DNA from: Vibrio pomeroyi
GTDB taxonomy: Bacteria; Pseudomonadota; Gammaproteobacteria; Enterobacterales; Vibrionaceae
Direction of reading: 5' to 3'
Length of the DNA: 64,000 nucleotides
Assembly (NCBI RefSeq): GCF_024347595.1
Contig: NZ_AP025506.1
Coordinates: 1-64,000 of the forward strand
Positions 1 to 11,946 of this stretch are shown piece after piece. The position numbers and the translations under genes are program-made. Below the pieces are notes generated by a model that was given only the letters and a program-made list of their open reading frames with translations, did no database searches and had not been told where the DNA came from. The number at the start of each line of letters is the position of its first letter. Within the stretch, counting starts at the first letter, position 1.

Positions 1-1422
1 GTGTCATCTTCGCTTTGGTTGCAGTGTTTGCAACAGCTTCAAGAAGAGTTACCAGCTACAGAATTCAGTATGTGGGTTCGTCCGTTACAAGCGGAGCTCA
101 ATGACAATACTCTAACTCTATTTGCTCCGAACCGATTCGTACTCGATTGGGTTCGTGATAAGTACTTAAATAGCATCAACCGCTTGCTGCAAGAATATTG
201 CGGCAATGATATCCCGCATCTGCATTTTGAAGTGGGAAGCAAGCGCGTGGTTGCACCAAAGCCAGCGACACCAGCACCGACTCGTACACGTACGGCAGCC
301 GATGTGGCCGCTGAGTCATCTGCTCCTGCACAATTACAAGCTCGTAAGCCTGTTCACAACACGTGGCGTGATGAAGAGCCTGTAGCCGTGGACATTAACC
401 ACCGTTCAAACGTGAACCCTAAGCATAAGTTCAATAACTTTGTTGAGGGTAAGTCGAACCAACTGGGTTTGGCTGCGGCACGTCAGGTGGCGGATAACCC
501 AGGCGCGGCGTACAACCCTCTATTTCTATACGGTGGCACCGGTCTAGGCAAAACTCACTTGTTGCACGCCGTAGGCAACGCCATTGTTGATGGCAAACCA
601 AATGCGAAAGTGGTGTACATGCACTCTGAGCGTTTTGTTCAGGATATGGTAAAGGCACTGCAAAATAACGCGATCGAAGAATTCAAACGCTACTACCGTA
701 GTGTTGATGCATTGCTTATCGATGACATCCAATTCTTTGCTAATAAAGAGCGTTCGCAAGAAGAGTTCTTCCATACCTTTAATGCGCTGCTTGAAGGCAA
801 CCAACAGATCATCCTAACTTCTGACCGTTATCCAAAAGAGATCAACGGCGTAGAAGATCGTCTTAAATCTCGCTTCGGTTGGGGTTTGACGGTAGCGATT
901 GAGCCACCAGAGCTTGAGACGCGTGTTGCGATCTTAATGAAGAAAGCAGAAGACCACCAAATTCACCTTGCGGATGAAGTGGCGTTCTTTATTGCTAAGC
1001 GACTACGCTCTAACGTTCGTGAGCTTGAAGGCGCATTGAACCGTGTGATTGCGAATGCAAACTTCACAGGTCGCCCGATCACGATCGATTTCGTACGTGA
1101 GGCACTGCGTGACCTTCTTGCACTACAAGAGAAGCTGGTCACCATTGATAACATTCAAAAGACAGTGGCTGAGTACTACAAAATCAAAGTAGCCGATCTG
1201 CTGTCTAAACGTCGTTCTCGTTCTGTTGCTCGTCCACGTCAATTGGCGATGGCACTGGCGAAAGAGCTGACTAACCACAGCTTGCCTGAGATTGGTGATG
1301 CATTCGGTGGTCGTGACCATACGACCGTACTGCACGCTTGTCGTAAGATTGCGCAGCTACGTGAAGAGAGCCACGACATTAAAGAAGATTATTCGAACTT
1401 GATTCGTACCCTTTCTTCTTAA
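1..1422 (+). CDS. dnaA: Chromosomal replication initiator protein DnaA
   Basis: DnaA binds DnaA boxes at oriC, oligomerises with ATP and opens the origin so that DnaB can be loaded. The 473-residue protein has the normal four-part layout: an N-terminal DnaB-interaction domain (about 1-80), a variable Pro/Ala/Arg linker (about 85-135), an AAA+ domain with Walker A GGTGLGKT near 178-185 and Walker B LLIDDIQF, and a C-terminal DNA-binding domain with the DnaA signature [15 protein letters not shown]. It starts with GTG at the first base of the window, so its promoter and ribosome binding site are not visible. It heads the dnaA-dnaN-recF-gyrB cluster. Identification is certain. Confidence 0.98.
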   Translation: MSSSLWLQCLQQLQEELPATEFSMWVRPLQAELNDNTLTLFAPNRFVLDWVRDKYLNSINRLLQEYCGNDIPHLHFEVGSKRVVAPKPATPAPTRTRTAADVAAESSAPAQLQARKPVHNTWRDEEPVAVDINHRSNVNPKHKFNNFVEGKSNQLGLAAARQVADNPGAAYNPLFLYGGTGLGKTHLLHAVGNAIVDGKPNAKVVYMHSERFVQDMVKALQNNAIEEFKRYYRSVDALLIDDIQFFANKERSQEEFFHTFNALLEGNQQIILTSDRYPKEINGVEDRLKSRFGWGLTVAIEPPELETRVAILMKKAEDHQIHLADEVAFFIAKRLRSNVRELEGALNRVIANANFTGRPITIDFVREALRDLLALQEKLVTIDNIQKTVAEYYKIKVADLLSKRRSRSVARPRQLAMALAKELTNHSLPEIGDAFGGRDHTTVLHACRKIAQLREESHDIKEDYSNLIRTLSS

Positions 1423-1502
1423 TACACAGTATTCTTAACCTTAATAAGCAGAATCTTGGCCACGCACTATGATGCGTGCCATTTAGACCGTAAGAGCAAG
1501 AT

Positions 1503-2603
1503 ATGAAATTTACCATTGAACGTAGTCATCTGATTAAGCCATTACAACAAGTGTCTGGCGCGCTAGGTGGCAGGCCAACGCTTCCAATTCTAGGGAACCT
1601 ACTGATTAAAGTAGAAGATAACGTGTTGTCGATGACAGCAACAGATCTAGAAGTTGAACTGATCAGCCGTGTAACGCTTGAAGGTGATTTCGAAGCGGGC
1701 AGCATCACGGTGCCTTCTCGTAAATTCCTAGATATCTGTCGTGGTTTACCTGATAGCTCAGTGATCACTGTGGTATTGGACGGCGACCGCGTTCAAGTTC
1801 GCTCTGGTCGTAGCCGTTTCTCATTGGCAACCTTGCCAGCGGCAGATTTCCCAAATATTGAAGACTGGAGCAGTGAAGTTGAAGTGTCAGTGACACAAGC
1901 TGAACTACGCGGTCTTATCGAGAAAACTCAATTCTCAATGGCGAACCAAGACGTTCGTTATTACCTCAACGGTATGTTATTTGAGATTGAAGGCTCTATC
2001 CTGCGCAGCGTGGCGACCGATGGCCACCGTATGGCGGTATCTCAAGCACAGCTAGGTGCAGATTTTGCTCAAAAGCAGATCATTGTTCCTCGTAAGGGTG
2101 TTCAAGAGCTAGTGAAGCTATTGGATGCCCCAGAACAGCCAGTAACGCTGCAAATTGGTAACTCAAACGTACGTGCTGAAGTGAACAACTATGTCTTCAC
2201 TTCTAAGCTAGTTGATGGTCGTTTCCCTGATTATCGACGCGTAATGCCGCAAAATACCACTAAAACGCTAGAAGCGGGTTGTGACGAATTACGCTCTGCG
2301 TTCTCTCGAGCTGCAATTCTTTCGAATGAAAAATTCCGTGGTGTTCGCGTTAACCTTGCAGATAGCGAGATGCGTATTACCGCGAACAACCCAGAGCAAG
2401 AAGAAGCGGAAGAGATGCTAGACGTTACCTTTGACGGTGATGCGCTAGAGATTGGCTTCAACGTAAGCTACGTATTGGATGTTCTGAACACACTGCGTTG
2501 CGAACAAGTTCGTATCTCAATGTCAGACGCGAATGCGAGTGCTTTGATTGAAAATGCACAGGATGACAGCGCAATGTACGTTGTTATGCCAATTCGCTTA
2601 TAA
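1503..2603 (+). CDS. dnaN: DNA polymerase III beta sliding clamp
   Basis: This is the ring-shaped processivity clamp that tethers DNA polymerase III, and other replication and repair proteins, to DNA. The 366-residue length is that of the E. coli protein, and the N-terminus (MKFTIERSHLIKPLQQV) and C-terminus (YVVMPIRL, part of the partner-binding pocket) are typical of the family. Three structurally repeated clamp domains of about 120 residues each are expected. It lies 80 bp after dnaA in the same direction, with recF 82 bp downstream, which is the standard co-transcribed order in gammaproteobacteria. Confidence 0.98.
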   Translation: MKFTIERSHLIKPLQQVSGALGGRPTLPILGNLLIKVEDNVLSMTATDLEVELISRVTLEGDFEAGSITVPSRKFLDICRGLPDSSVITVVLDGDRVQVRSGRSRFSLATLPAADFPNIEDWSSEVEVSVTQAELRGLIEKTQFSMANQDVRYYLNGMLFEIEGSILRSVATDGHRMAVSQAQLGADFAQKQIIVPRKGVQELVKLLDAPEQPVTLQIGNSNVRAEVNNYVFTSKLVDGRFPDYRRVMPQNTTKTLEAGCDELRSAFSRAAILSNEKFRGVRVNLADSEMRITANNPEQEEAEEMLDVTFDGDALEIGFNVSYVLDVLNTLRCEQVRISMSDANASALIENAQDDSAMYVVMPIRL

Positions 2604-2685
2604 GCGTTGTTTGTGAACCAACCATGTTTACTGATCAACAACGTTTACCTACCGAGTCGTGATTGAAGATTAATATGAAGACGTT

Positions 2686-6200
<3,515 letters not shown>

Positions 6201-6232
6201 ATCTCTTTAGTAATAAAGAAACTTAAGATTAT

Positions 6233-6262
6233 AAAAGCACTGCCAACTGGCGGTGCTTTTTT
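6233..6262 (+). terminator. Rho-independent terminator after gyrB
   Basis: AAAAGCACTGCC pairs with GGCGGTGCTTTT around the loop AACT, followed by a T-run. The structure is nearly symmetrical and the converging phospholipase gene ends at 6261, so it probably serves both strands. Confidence 0.85.
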
Positions 6263-7187
6263 ATGTCTGTTCAATATGACGGCCTGCCGTGGCGAGGAAG
6301 TACTTTCCAGATAAAAGTCCTACCTCGTAGTCATGTTCAAGTGCATGTTTAGAGCTTCCGAGCAATGTTGAGTACAGCGCTTTGTTTGGATGAATCTCAT
6401 AAATGGTTGCGTCTTCAGGAGGGTTACTCAGAAAGTCTTGAGTCGCACGGTAATGCGCTTCGTGCTTGATTAGCAGATCAATCATCGCTTTGGCTTTTGT
6501 TTTCCCTAATAACTTACTGTATTTGCACATCCAGCGGTGATCAAAAGACGTTGAAATGGGTACAGTTCGAATCACGACTATATGTTTATAACCCCGGTTA
6601 TAGGCTTCTTGCGCGGGTATTGGGGCGGCAATACTGCCATCAAGCCACTCTTCATCATTCGCTTGAATAGTCTTTGAACTGATAAAAGGAATGGCACATG
6701 AGGCTTTGAGTGCGTCCTGCCAAGCGTGTGAGTCTAAGTCAAAATAGGTTGGCTCATGGTGAGTTGCGTGGGATGCACAAGCAAGTACCTTACAATTCTT
6801 CATATTGTTATGACCTAACTGCCAGTTGAGCGGTAAGCTTGTTTCGGTTTGCTCAAGCAACCAATCAAGGTCTAGCCCTTTCTTTTTCAGTAAAAACTTA
6901 TAAGTATCGAAGAACTTAGGGCTGACTGTTGCTTCTGTGATGACGCGATACGCATGTCGATGTTGACCACATATATAGGATGCTAGATTTAGAGAGCCCG
7001 CTGATGTACCAATCATCAGTGAAAACGGATTAAAGCTTTGCTCAAGAAAGGCATCTAATACGCCCGCTGTAAAAATGCCACGTTGGCCGCCACCTTCTGT
7101 TACCAGAGCCACTTTATCGATGTGGATATCGAGGTGTGCTAAGGCATCGTAAGAGTGAAGTGCGTAAGATATATGTGTAGAAGGCAT
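6261..7187 (-). CDS. Patatin-like phospholipase family protein
   Basis: This is a predicted serine lipid acyl hydrolase of the patatin fold (bacterial YjjU-like group), 308 residues with the ATG at 7187. The oxyanion-hole motif EGGGQRGIF lies at 31-39, the nucleophile elbow GTSAG at 60-64 (Ser62), and the catalytic dyad partner in the later motif WLDGSIAAPIP. No signal peptide follows the chosen start, so it should be cytoplasmic. A longer reading from a TTG at 7223 adds 12 residues but has no ribosome binding site, while the ATG is preceded by a purine-rich GGTGG. It is transcribed alone and converges on gyrB. The natural substrate cannot be read from sequence. Confidence 0.87.
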   Translation of the reverse strand: MPSTHISYALHSYDALAHLDIHIDKVALVTEGGGQRGIFTAGVLDAFLEQSFNPFSLMIGTSAGSLNLASYICGQHRHAYRVITEATVSPKFFDTYKFLLKKKGLDLDWLLEQTETSLPLNWQLGHNNMKNCKVLACASHATHHEPTYFDLDSHAWQDALKASCAIPFISSKTIQANDEEWLDGSIAAPIPAQEAYNRGYKHIVVIRTVPISTSFDHRWMCKYSKLLGKTKAKAMIDLLIKHEAHYRATQDFLSNPPEDATIYEIHPNKALYSTLLGSSKHALEHDYEVGLLSGKYFLATAGRHIEQT

Positions 7188-7527
7188 TAGGATTACCACC
7201 AAAAACGATAAAAAAGGACTCAACTCGATTAGGGTATGACCAATGATAGTTAATTAAAATTAAGTAATATTTATATTGCGTTTGGTTTTTCTTAACCAAA
7301 AAATTGAAGATCGCCGCTTGAAAAGCACTTTGTGGCACCATATATCTATTTATGAAGAGGATGACTGTCTTGCTCTACAAGAGAAGAAACAGAACCTTCA
7401 TTACCGCTGACGAAGTATCGCTCAATAGAGGATAACTTTCGCGTCACACAACTTAAAAATTGATTCATTGTCATGTCCCAGTGTTGTCGCCAATAGAGGT
7501 GAAACCCGAGGAATGCGAATTGAATCT
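7188..7527. other. Divergent intergenic region upstream of the patatin gene and ibpA
   Basis: This AT-rich gap separates two divergent genes. I see no coding signal. It must hold both promoters. A weak sigma-32-like candidate for ibpA is CTTAAAA at 7452-7458 with CCCAGTGT at 7477-7484, but the 18-base spacer is too long for a confident call. Confidence 0.4.
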
Positions 7528-7609
7528 CTTAGCTGTTTACTGGGTCACACACAGGTTCGATCTAAGTAAAATTCACGGCTAAGACTATTGCTTACTAAAA
7601 GGATAGCAT
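7528..7609 (+). promoter_or_regulatory. ROSE-like RNA thermometer in the ibpA leader
   Basis: A 9-bp helix can form between CTTAGCTGT (7528-7536) and ACGGCTAAG (7575-7583). Right after it, CTAT (7585-7588) pairs with ATAG (7603-7606) and CTT (7591-7593) with AAG (7599-7601). This encloses the Shine-Dalgarno AGGA (7600-7603) and leaves G7590 unpaired opposite it. The anti-SD strand contains TTGCT, the conserved core of ROSE elements, whose bulged G weakens the helix so that it melts on heat shock. The position directly before a small heat-shock gene is the usual ROSE context. The folding was done by eye. Confidence 0.75.
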
Positions 7610-7610
7610 T

Positions 7611-8045
7611 ATGAGAACTGTAGATTTCACTCCACTTTACCGCAACGCAATCGGCTTCGATCGTCTATTCAACATGATGGAAGCGAACACATCGAAGAAC
7701 TCTTCTGGCGGTTACCCTCCATACAACATCGAGCAAAAAGACGAGAACAACTACCGTATTACTATGGCCGTTGCTGGTTTTGCTGATGACCAATTAGATC
7801 TTACTCAGAAAGAGAACATGCTAATTGTTAAAGGTGAGCGTAAAGCAGAAGCAGAGAAAACCTTCGTATACCAAGGTATCGCAGAGCGTGATTTCGAACG
7901 TAAATTCCAACTGGCAGACTACGTAAAAGTGGTGGGCGCAAGCATGGAAAATGGTCTTCTTCACATCGACCTAGAACGCGAAATCCCAGAAGCGATGCAA
8001 CCACGTAAGATTGCTATTAATGGTAATAGCCTACTAGAAGGTTAA
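7611..8045 (+). CDS. ibpA: Small heat-shock protein IbpA (Hsp20)
   Basis: This is an ATP-independent holdase that binds unfolding proteins in aggregates and passes them to DnaK and ClpB. The 144 residues match enterobacterial IbpA/IbpB in length and sequence: N-terminus [20 protein letters not shown], an alpha-crystallin domain from about 36 to 125 ([20 protein letters not shown], then [16 protein letters not shown]), and a C-terminal extension with the RKIAING segment that carries the IxI-type oligomerisation motif. It is monocistronic, preceded by a likely RNA thermometer and followed by a terminator. Only one copy is seen here, so IbpA versus IbpB is a naming choice. Confidence 0.95.
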   Translation: MRTVDFTPLYRNAIGFDRLFNMMEANTSKNSSGGYPPYNIEQKDENNYRITMAVAGFADDQLDLTQKENMLIVKGERKAEAEKTFVYQGIAERDFERKFQLADYVKVVGASMENGLLHIDLEREIPEAMQPRKIAINGNSLLEG

Positions 8046-8091
8046 CTATTGTTAGCTCTTTAGAGCTAAAAATTATCGGGAAGTAAAAGTG

Positions 8092-8118
8092 AAAGAGCAC
8101 CTAATGAGGTGCTCTTTT
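8092..8118 (+). terminator. Rho-independent terminator between ibpA and avtA
   Basis: AAAGAGCACCT pairs with AGGTGCTCTTT around the loop AATG. Flanking T and A runs allow it to work for the convergent genes ibpA and avtA. Confidence 0.85.
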
Positions 8119-8151
8119 AGTATTTGGTCTACGGTAAGCTAAAAGCTCTGA

Positions 8152-9402
8152 TTACTGCTCTGAGTAAGCCTTTTTCACTTCTTCAGCAATGATTGCAATA
8201 CCTTTTTGCATCGCTTCATCGTCTTGTACGTAGTTCATACGCAAGCACTGGTGAGCATGATCCCACTCATCTTCTTGGCCGATAAAGAAGTATTCACCAG
8301 GAACAATCAATACGCCGCGAGCTTTCAATCTGTCATACAGCTCCATTGTCGTGATAGGCAGTTCATCAAACCATAGCCATAAGAAGATAGCGCCTTCAGG
8401 TTTGTGGATACGAAAACGTGGGTCGTCGATAGCGTCTTGCAGCAGTTCAACAGCGCGCAAAGACTTCTCTTTATAGAAAGGCTTAATCACTTCGCTGCTT
8501 AAACGTAATAGATCACCGCTCTCAATCATGTGGTTGGCAATAGCAGGGCCCACACTGCTTGGCGCTAAGCTGATAATGCCATTCATGTTAGTCAGTGCTT
8601 GTGTTACTTCTTCGCTCGCAATCACGATACCGCAGCGTACACCTGGCAAACCAAGCTTAGACAGGCTCATGCACAGAATCGTATTTTCATTCCAGAACGG
8701 TTCTACATCTTCAAAGATGATGTTTGGAAATGGTAGGCCGTAAGCGTTATCGATCAGTAGTGGGATGTTGTTCTCACGTGCGAGTTTGTCCAACTTACGC
8801 ACTTCCTCATCGGTCAGTACGTTACCCGTAGGGTTGGTTGGGCGAGAAGCACAAATAGCGGCTACTGAGTCATCAACCTTTAGTTGTTCAAAGTCGACGT
8901 GGTATTTGAACTGACGGTTTTCTAGTAGCTCGATCTCTGGGTGGTAAGAGATAAAGATGTCATCATCAATCCCTGCATCACCGTAGCCAATGTATTCAGG
9001 AGCGATCGGCAGTAAGATTTTCTTGTGTGAACCGTCTGGTTGTTGACCCGCTAATAGGTTGAATAGGTAAAAGAAGCCGCTTTGACTGCCGTTAGTCAGG
9101 CTGATGTTTTTCTCGCTGATGTCCCAGCCATAGGTCTCTTTTAGCATCGCAGCTAATGACTTAATGAAGCTGTCTTTACCTTGCGGACCGTCGTAGTTGG
9201 CGAGGGCGGCGATGAGTTCTCCACTGGCGAGCATGTCGGCACTGGCTTGGTTAAAGTAATCGAGCATGGCTGGGATAGCGGCTGGGTTGCCACCACCGAG
9301 CATGATAGCGCCTGGAGTGCGCAGGCCATCATTCAAATCATCCATTAAACGAGTGATTCCAGAGTATCGATTAAACTTTTCACCAAACTTAGAGAACTGC
9401 AT
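8152..9402 (-). CDS. avtA: Valine--pyruvate aminotransferase AvtA
   Basis: AvtA is a PLP-dependent class I/II aminotransferase that interconverts 2-ketoisovalerate and alanine with valine and pyruvate (transaminase C), linking branched-chain and alanine synthesis. The 416 residues match the E. coli length. Family sequences visible include SKFGEKFNRYSGITRLMDDL at the N-terminus, GGGNPAAIP, the substrate segment SRPTNPTGNVLTDEE, and the PLP-lysine region MSLSKLGLPGVRCGIV. The neighbouring malS gene on the same strand is also near avtA in E. coli, which supports orthology. Confidence 0.95.
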   Translation of the reverse strand: MQFSKFGEKFNRYSGITRLMDDLNDGLRTPGAIMLGGGNPAAIPAMLDYFNQASADMLASGELIAALANYDGPQGKDSFIKSLAAMLKETYGWDISEKNISLTNGSQSGFFYLFNLLAGQQPDGSHKKILLPIAPEYIGYGDAGIDDDIFISYHPEIELLENRQFKYHVDFEQLKVDDSVAAICASRPTNPTGNVLTDEEVRKLDKLARENNIPLLIDNAYGLPFPNIIFEDVEPFWNENTILCMSLSKLGLPGVRCGIVIASEEVTQALTNMNGIISLAPSSVGPAIANHMIESGDLLRLSSEVIKPFYKEKSLRAVELLQDAIDDPRFRIHKPEGAIFLWLWFDELPITTMELYDRLKARGVLIVPGEYFFIGQEDEWDHAHQCLRMNYVQDDEAMQKGIAIIAEEVKKAYSEQ

Positions 9403-9599
9403 TACTTATTTTACCTAATTCATTGTGATTGCTTGTTATGTGTCAGTAAGGCAGACCTTATGCCTGCCATCAGTGTATTCCTTGAACATACCGCAATGTT
9501 TTTGCGACGCATAGCGCCAAATGCTCTAACACGAAAAAAACTTCTATAAAGTTTGGCTAATGAGTGACAGCTTGCTTATTGAACGCACTTTTAGTGATC

Positions 9600-9627
9600 A
9601 AAAAAGGGAAGCCGAAGCTTCCCCTTT
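9600..9627 (-). terminator. Rho-independent terminator after malS
   Basis: GGGAAGC (9606-9612) pairs with GCTTCCC (9617-9623) around CGAA. The six A residues at 9600-9605 become the U-run on the minus strand, so it terminates malS. Confidence 0.8.
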
Positions 9628-9656
9628 GATTAATTTCGTTTGAGAACGATGCGTGT

Positions 9657-11744
9657 TTACTTCGAACCGGTATACACAACCAACACCTTGTCGTCTTGGT
9701 ATTGGCGTTCGAAGGCGTAATAGCCTTTGTTGTTGCGGATGATGTGCTTACCTTGCGCGACGGCTGGGTGGCGTTGGCGGAATTGGCCAAGCGCTTGCCA
9801 GTGTTCTAGCAACTCTGCACGTTCGCCGGAGATTTGATCCCATGGCATATCTGAGCGAGTGCCTTGCATTGGATCGGAACCTGTTGGGCCAAAGTCACGG
9901 GCGATTTCATCACCGTAATAGATCTGTACCGCGCCCGGAGCAAGCATTAATGCATTCGCGGCTTTGGTTTGTTTAGCAAAGTCACTGCCGTGCTGTGTCC
10001 AGAATAGCGAGGTGTCGTGAGACGATAGGTAACTCAACACGTTGAACTCGCTGTCATTGTTGATCTTCTCTGCGTAGCGAAGGTAATCAGCATCAAGATC
10101 GGATAGGCACTTCAGCGCTTTAGGGGCGACGTCGCTCTGGAATTCAAAGTTGATGATCGAATCAAAACCGTTAGCGAAGTAATCTGATTTCACCACGCTG
10201 TGGGCCCATACTTCACCTGTCATCCAAAATGGCATGTCATCCAAGGCTTTATCTGGGTTGTTTTGCTTCCATTCTGCAAGCGCTTGATTGGTGCTCTCCT
10301 TCAATTCAGCCCAAGCGTCCAGTTCAACGTGCTTGGCGGTATCAACCCTAAAGCCATCCACACCGTATTCGCGCACCCAATCTGATAGCCAAGTGATCAG
10401 ATGTTCACGAGGCGTTTTAAGTTCATCGGTCGCGCTGGTGGACTTATTGCGATAGAAGTTCGGTAGCCCGGTGGTTTCTGTCGATTCTGTTTTGAAATCG
10501 GGCAGGTGCGCCAAAGACATGGTGAGGTTGTTGTAACCCGGTGAATCATATGCGCCGATATCGCTGCGTAGCCAAGCTTTGCCCCACCATTTTTCCCACG
10601 CTTCTTTATCGCTGTATGAGATGTAGTTATTGAAGTAGTGCCAGTTCTGACCTTTAGCGGGTTGCCAGTCTGTCCAGTTTTCGCCAAGTGTTTTCGTTGC
10701 TTCTTCATCGGTGAGGTTGAGCTTACCAAAGTCGAACTCTTGCATGTCGGCAAGGGTAGCGTAGCCAGTGTGGTTCATTACCACATCCCACACCACGCGA
10801 ATACCTTTGCTGTGTGCGGTATCGATGAAGGTTTTCAGCTCGTCTTCGGTACCCATGTTGTCATCAAGCTTAGTCCAATCTTGGTGGTAGTAACCATGGT
10901 AGCCATAATGTTTGAAATCACCTCTGTCACCACCGCCAACCCAGCCGTGGATTTGCTCTAACGGAGATGTTATCCAGATGGCGTTAGCGCCGAGTGACTC
11001 AATGTAATCGAGCTTCTCGGTTAATCCGGCCAAGTCACCACCGTGGAAGGTGCCGATTTCTTCTTGTCCGTCTTGGCTACGCCCGTAACTGTTGTCGTTG
11101 TCAGGGTTACCGTTATGGAAGCGGTCGGTCATCACGAAGTAAACCGTGGCGTTATCCCAACTAAACTCAGTTTTGGTTTCGGGCTCCACCTTTTCTAGCA
11201 ACAGGACACCTTGGCTATTTTCTGCTGGCTGCATGGTGACGCTGCCATTAGTTACTGTGACTTGTTTGCCTGAAAGAGCATCTCTCACCAAGGTACCATC
11301 ATCAAAGGTTTGAGCAACGTCGATGGTGGTTGGTTCGTCACTAGGAATCGGACAAGCAAAGCTTTGTACTTGTTGTTGCTTCGGCTTTATCTGAACCGTC
11401 AGCTCATTGGTTTGTGGGTTGAGCGTAAACTGATAGGTGTTAGCGCGAAAGACCTTGATATCTAATTCAGACTTCTCGGCGCAGTCGTCTAGGCGAAGGG
11501 GTTTATTGAATTTGATGCGGTTTTCTTCAGCCAACGCATAGTTGGTGCCACAGGTATCTTGAGTATCGCTGATAGAGAAGGTATAGCTACCTTTAGCGAG
11601 TTCCTGTTCAGCGATAACAGTGCCTTTTCCTGTCGATTCAAATACGACAGTGTTGTTATCAATCGTCAGCAATAAGCTGTCATCACTGGTTTGGCTGCAT
11701 GCGCTGAGTGCGAGTATTGAAAGCGCGAGTACTGTTTTTTTCAT
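9657..11744 (-). CDS. malS: Alpha-amylase MalS, predicted lipoprotein
   Basis: This is a GH13 alpha-amylase that cleaves maltodextrins in the cell envelope, 695 residues from the ATG at 11744. The start MKKTVLALSILALSAC is a lipoprotein signal with the lipobox LSAC; a reading 14 codons longer would bury this signal. Residues 20-190 form an N-terminal domain with several cysteines. The catalytic barrel shows the four GH13 regions: DVVMNHTG, GFRVDTAKHVE (nucleophile Asp), MTGEVWAHS (acid/base Glu) and YLSSHDTS. Long stretches such as TVYFVMTDRFHNGNPDND and EQIHGWVGGGDRGDF match E. coli MalS closely. E. coli MalS is a soluble periplasmic protein; the lipid anchor here is an inference from the lipobox. 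Confidence 0.92.
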   Translation of the reverse strand: MKKTVLALSILALSACSQTSDDSLLLTIDNNTVVFESTGKGTVIAEQELAKGSYTFSISDTQDTCGTNYALAEENRIKFNKPLRLDDCAEKSELDIKVFRANTYQFTLNPQTNELTVQIKPKQQQVQSFACPIPSDEPTTIDVAQTFDDGTLVRDALSGKQVTVTNGSVTMQPAENSQGVLLLEKVEPETKTEFSWDNATVYFVMTDRFHNGNPDNDNSYGRSQDGQEEIGTFHGGDLAGLTEKLDYIESLGANAIWITSPLEQIHGWVGGGDRGDFKHYGYHGYYHQDWTKLDDNMGTEDELKTFIDTAHSKGIRVVWDVVMNHTGYATLADMQEFDFGKLNLTDEEATKTLGENWTDWQPAKGQNWHYFNNYISYSDKEAWEKWWGKAWLRSDIGAYDSPGYNNLTMSLAHLPDFKTESTETTGLPNFYRNKSTSATDELKTPREHLITWLSDWVREYGVDGFRVDTAKHVELDAWAELKESTNQALAEWKQNNPDKALDDMPFWMTGEVWAHSVVKSDYFANGFDSIINFEFQSDVAPKALKCLSDLDADYLRYAEKINNDSEFNVLSYLSSHDTSLFWTQHGSDFAKQTKAANALMLAPGAVQIYYGDEIARDFGPTGSDPMQGTRSDMPWDQISGERAELLEHWQALGQFRQRHPAVAQGKHIIRNNKGYYAFERQYQDDKVLVVYTGSK

Positions 11745-11866
11745 TGTTCCCTTCCCCTGAATAAACAGGTCAGTTATAGCAAACAATGCCCTCTACAGTC
11801 TGAGCGCTGATTCATTCAGATAATCAATAACACCTCTACAAACAAATGCTTGGTTCACAAAAACAA

Positions 11867-11890
11867 AAAGGGAAGCTTTCGCTTCCCTTT
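11867..11890 (-). terminator. Rho-independent terminator after glyS
   Basis: AAAGGGAAGC pairs with GCTTCCCTTT around TTTC, with a U-run on the minus strand. It separates glyQS from malS. Confidence 0.85.
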
Positions 11891-11946
11891 GGGTATTTAC
11901 CTTTGGTTACTCAGAGTATGACTTAGAGCAACTGTCTCACTCGTGC

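Noticed and set aside
9557..9790. A 77-codon minus-strand frame overlapping the 3' end of malS, considered as a frameshifted MalS tail
   Set aside because: MalS already ends at the family C-terminus (KVLVVYTGSK), so no frameshift is needed.
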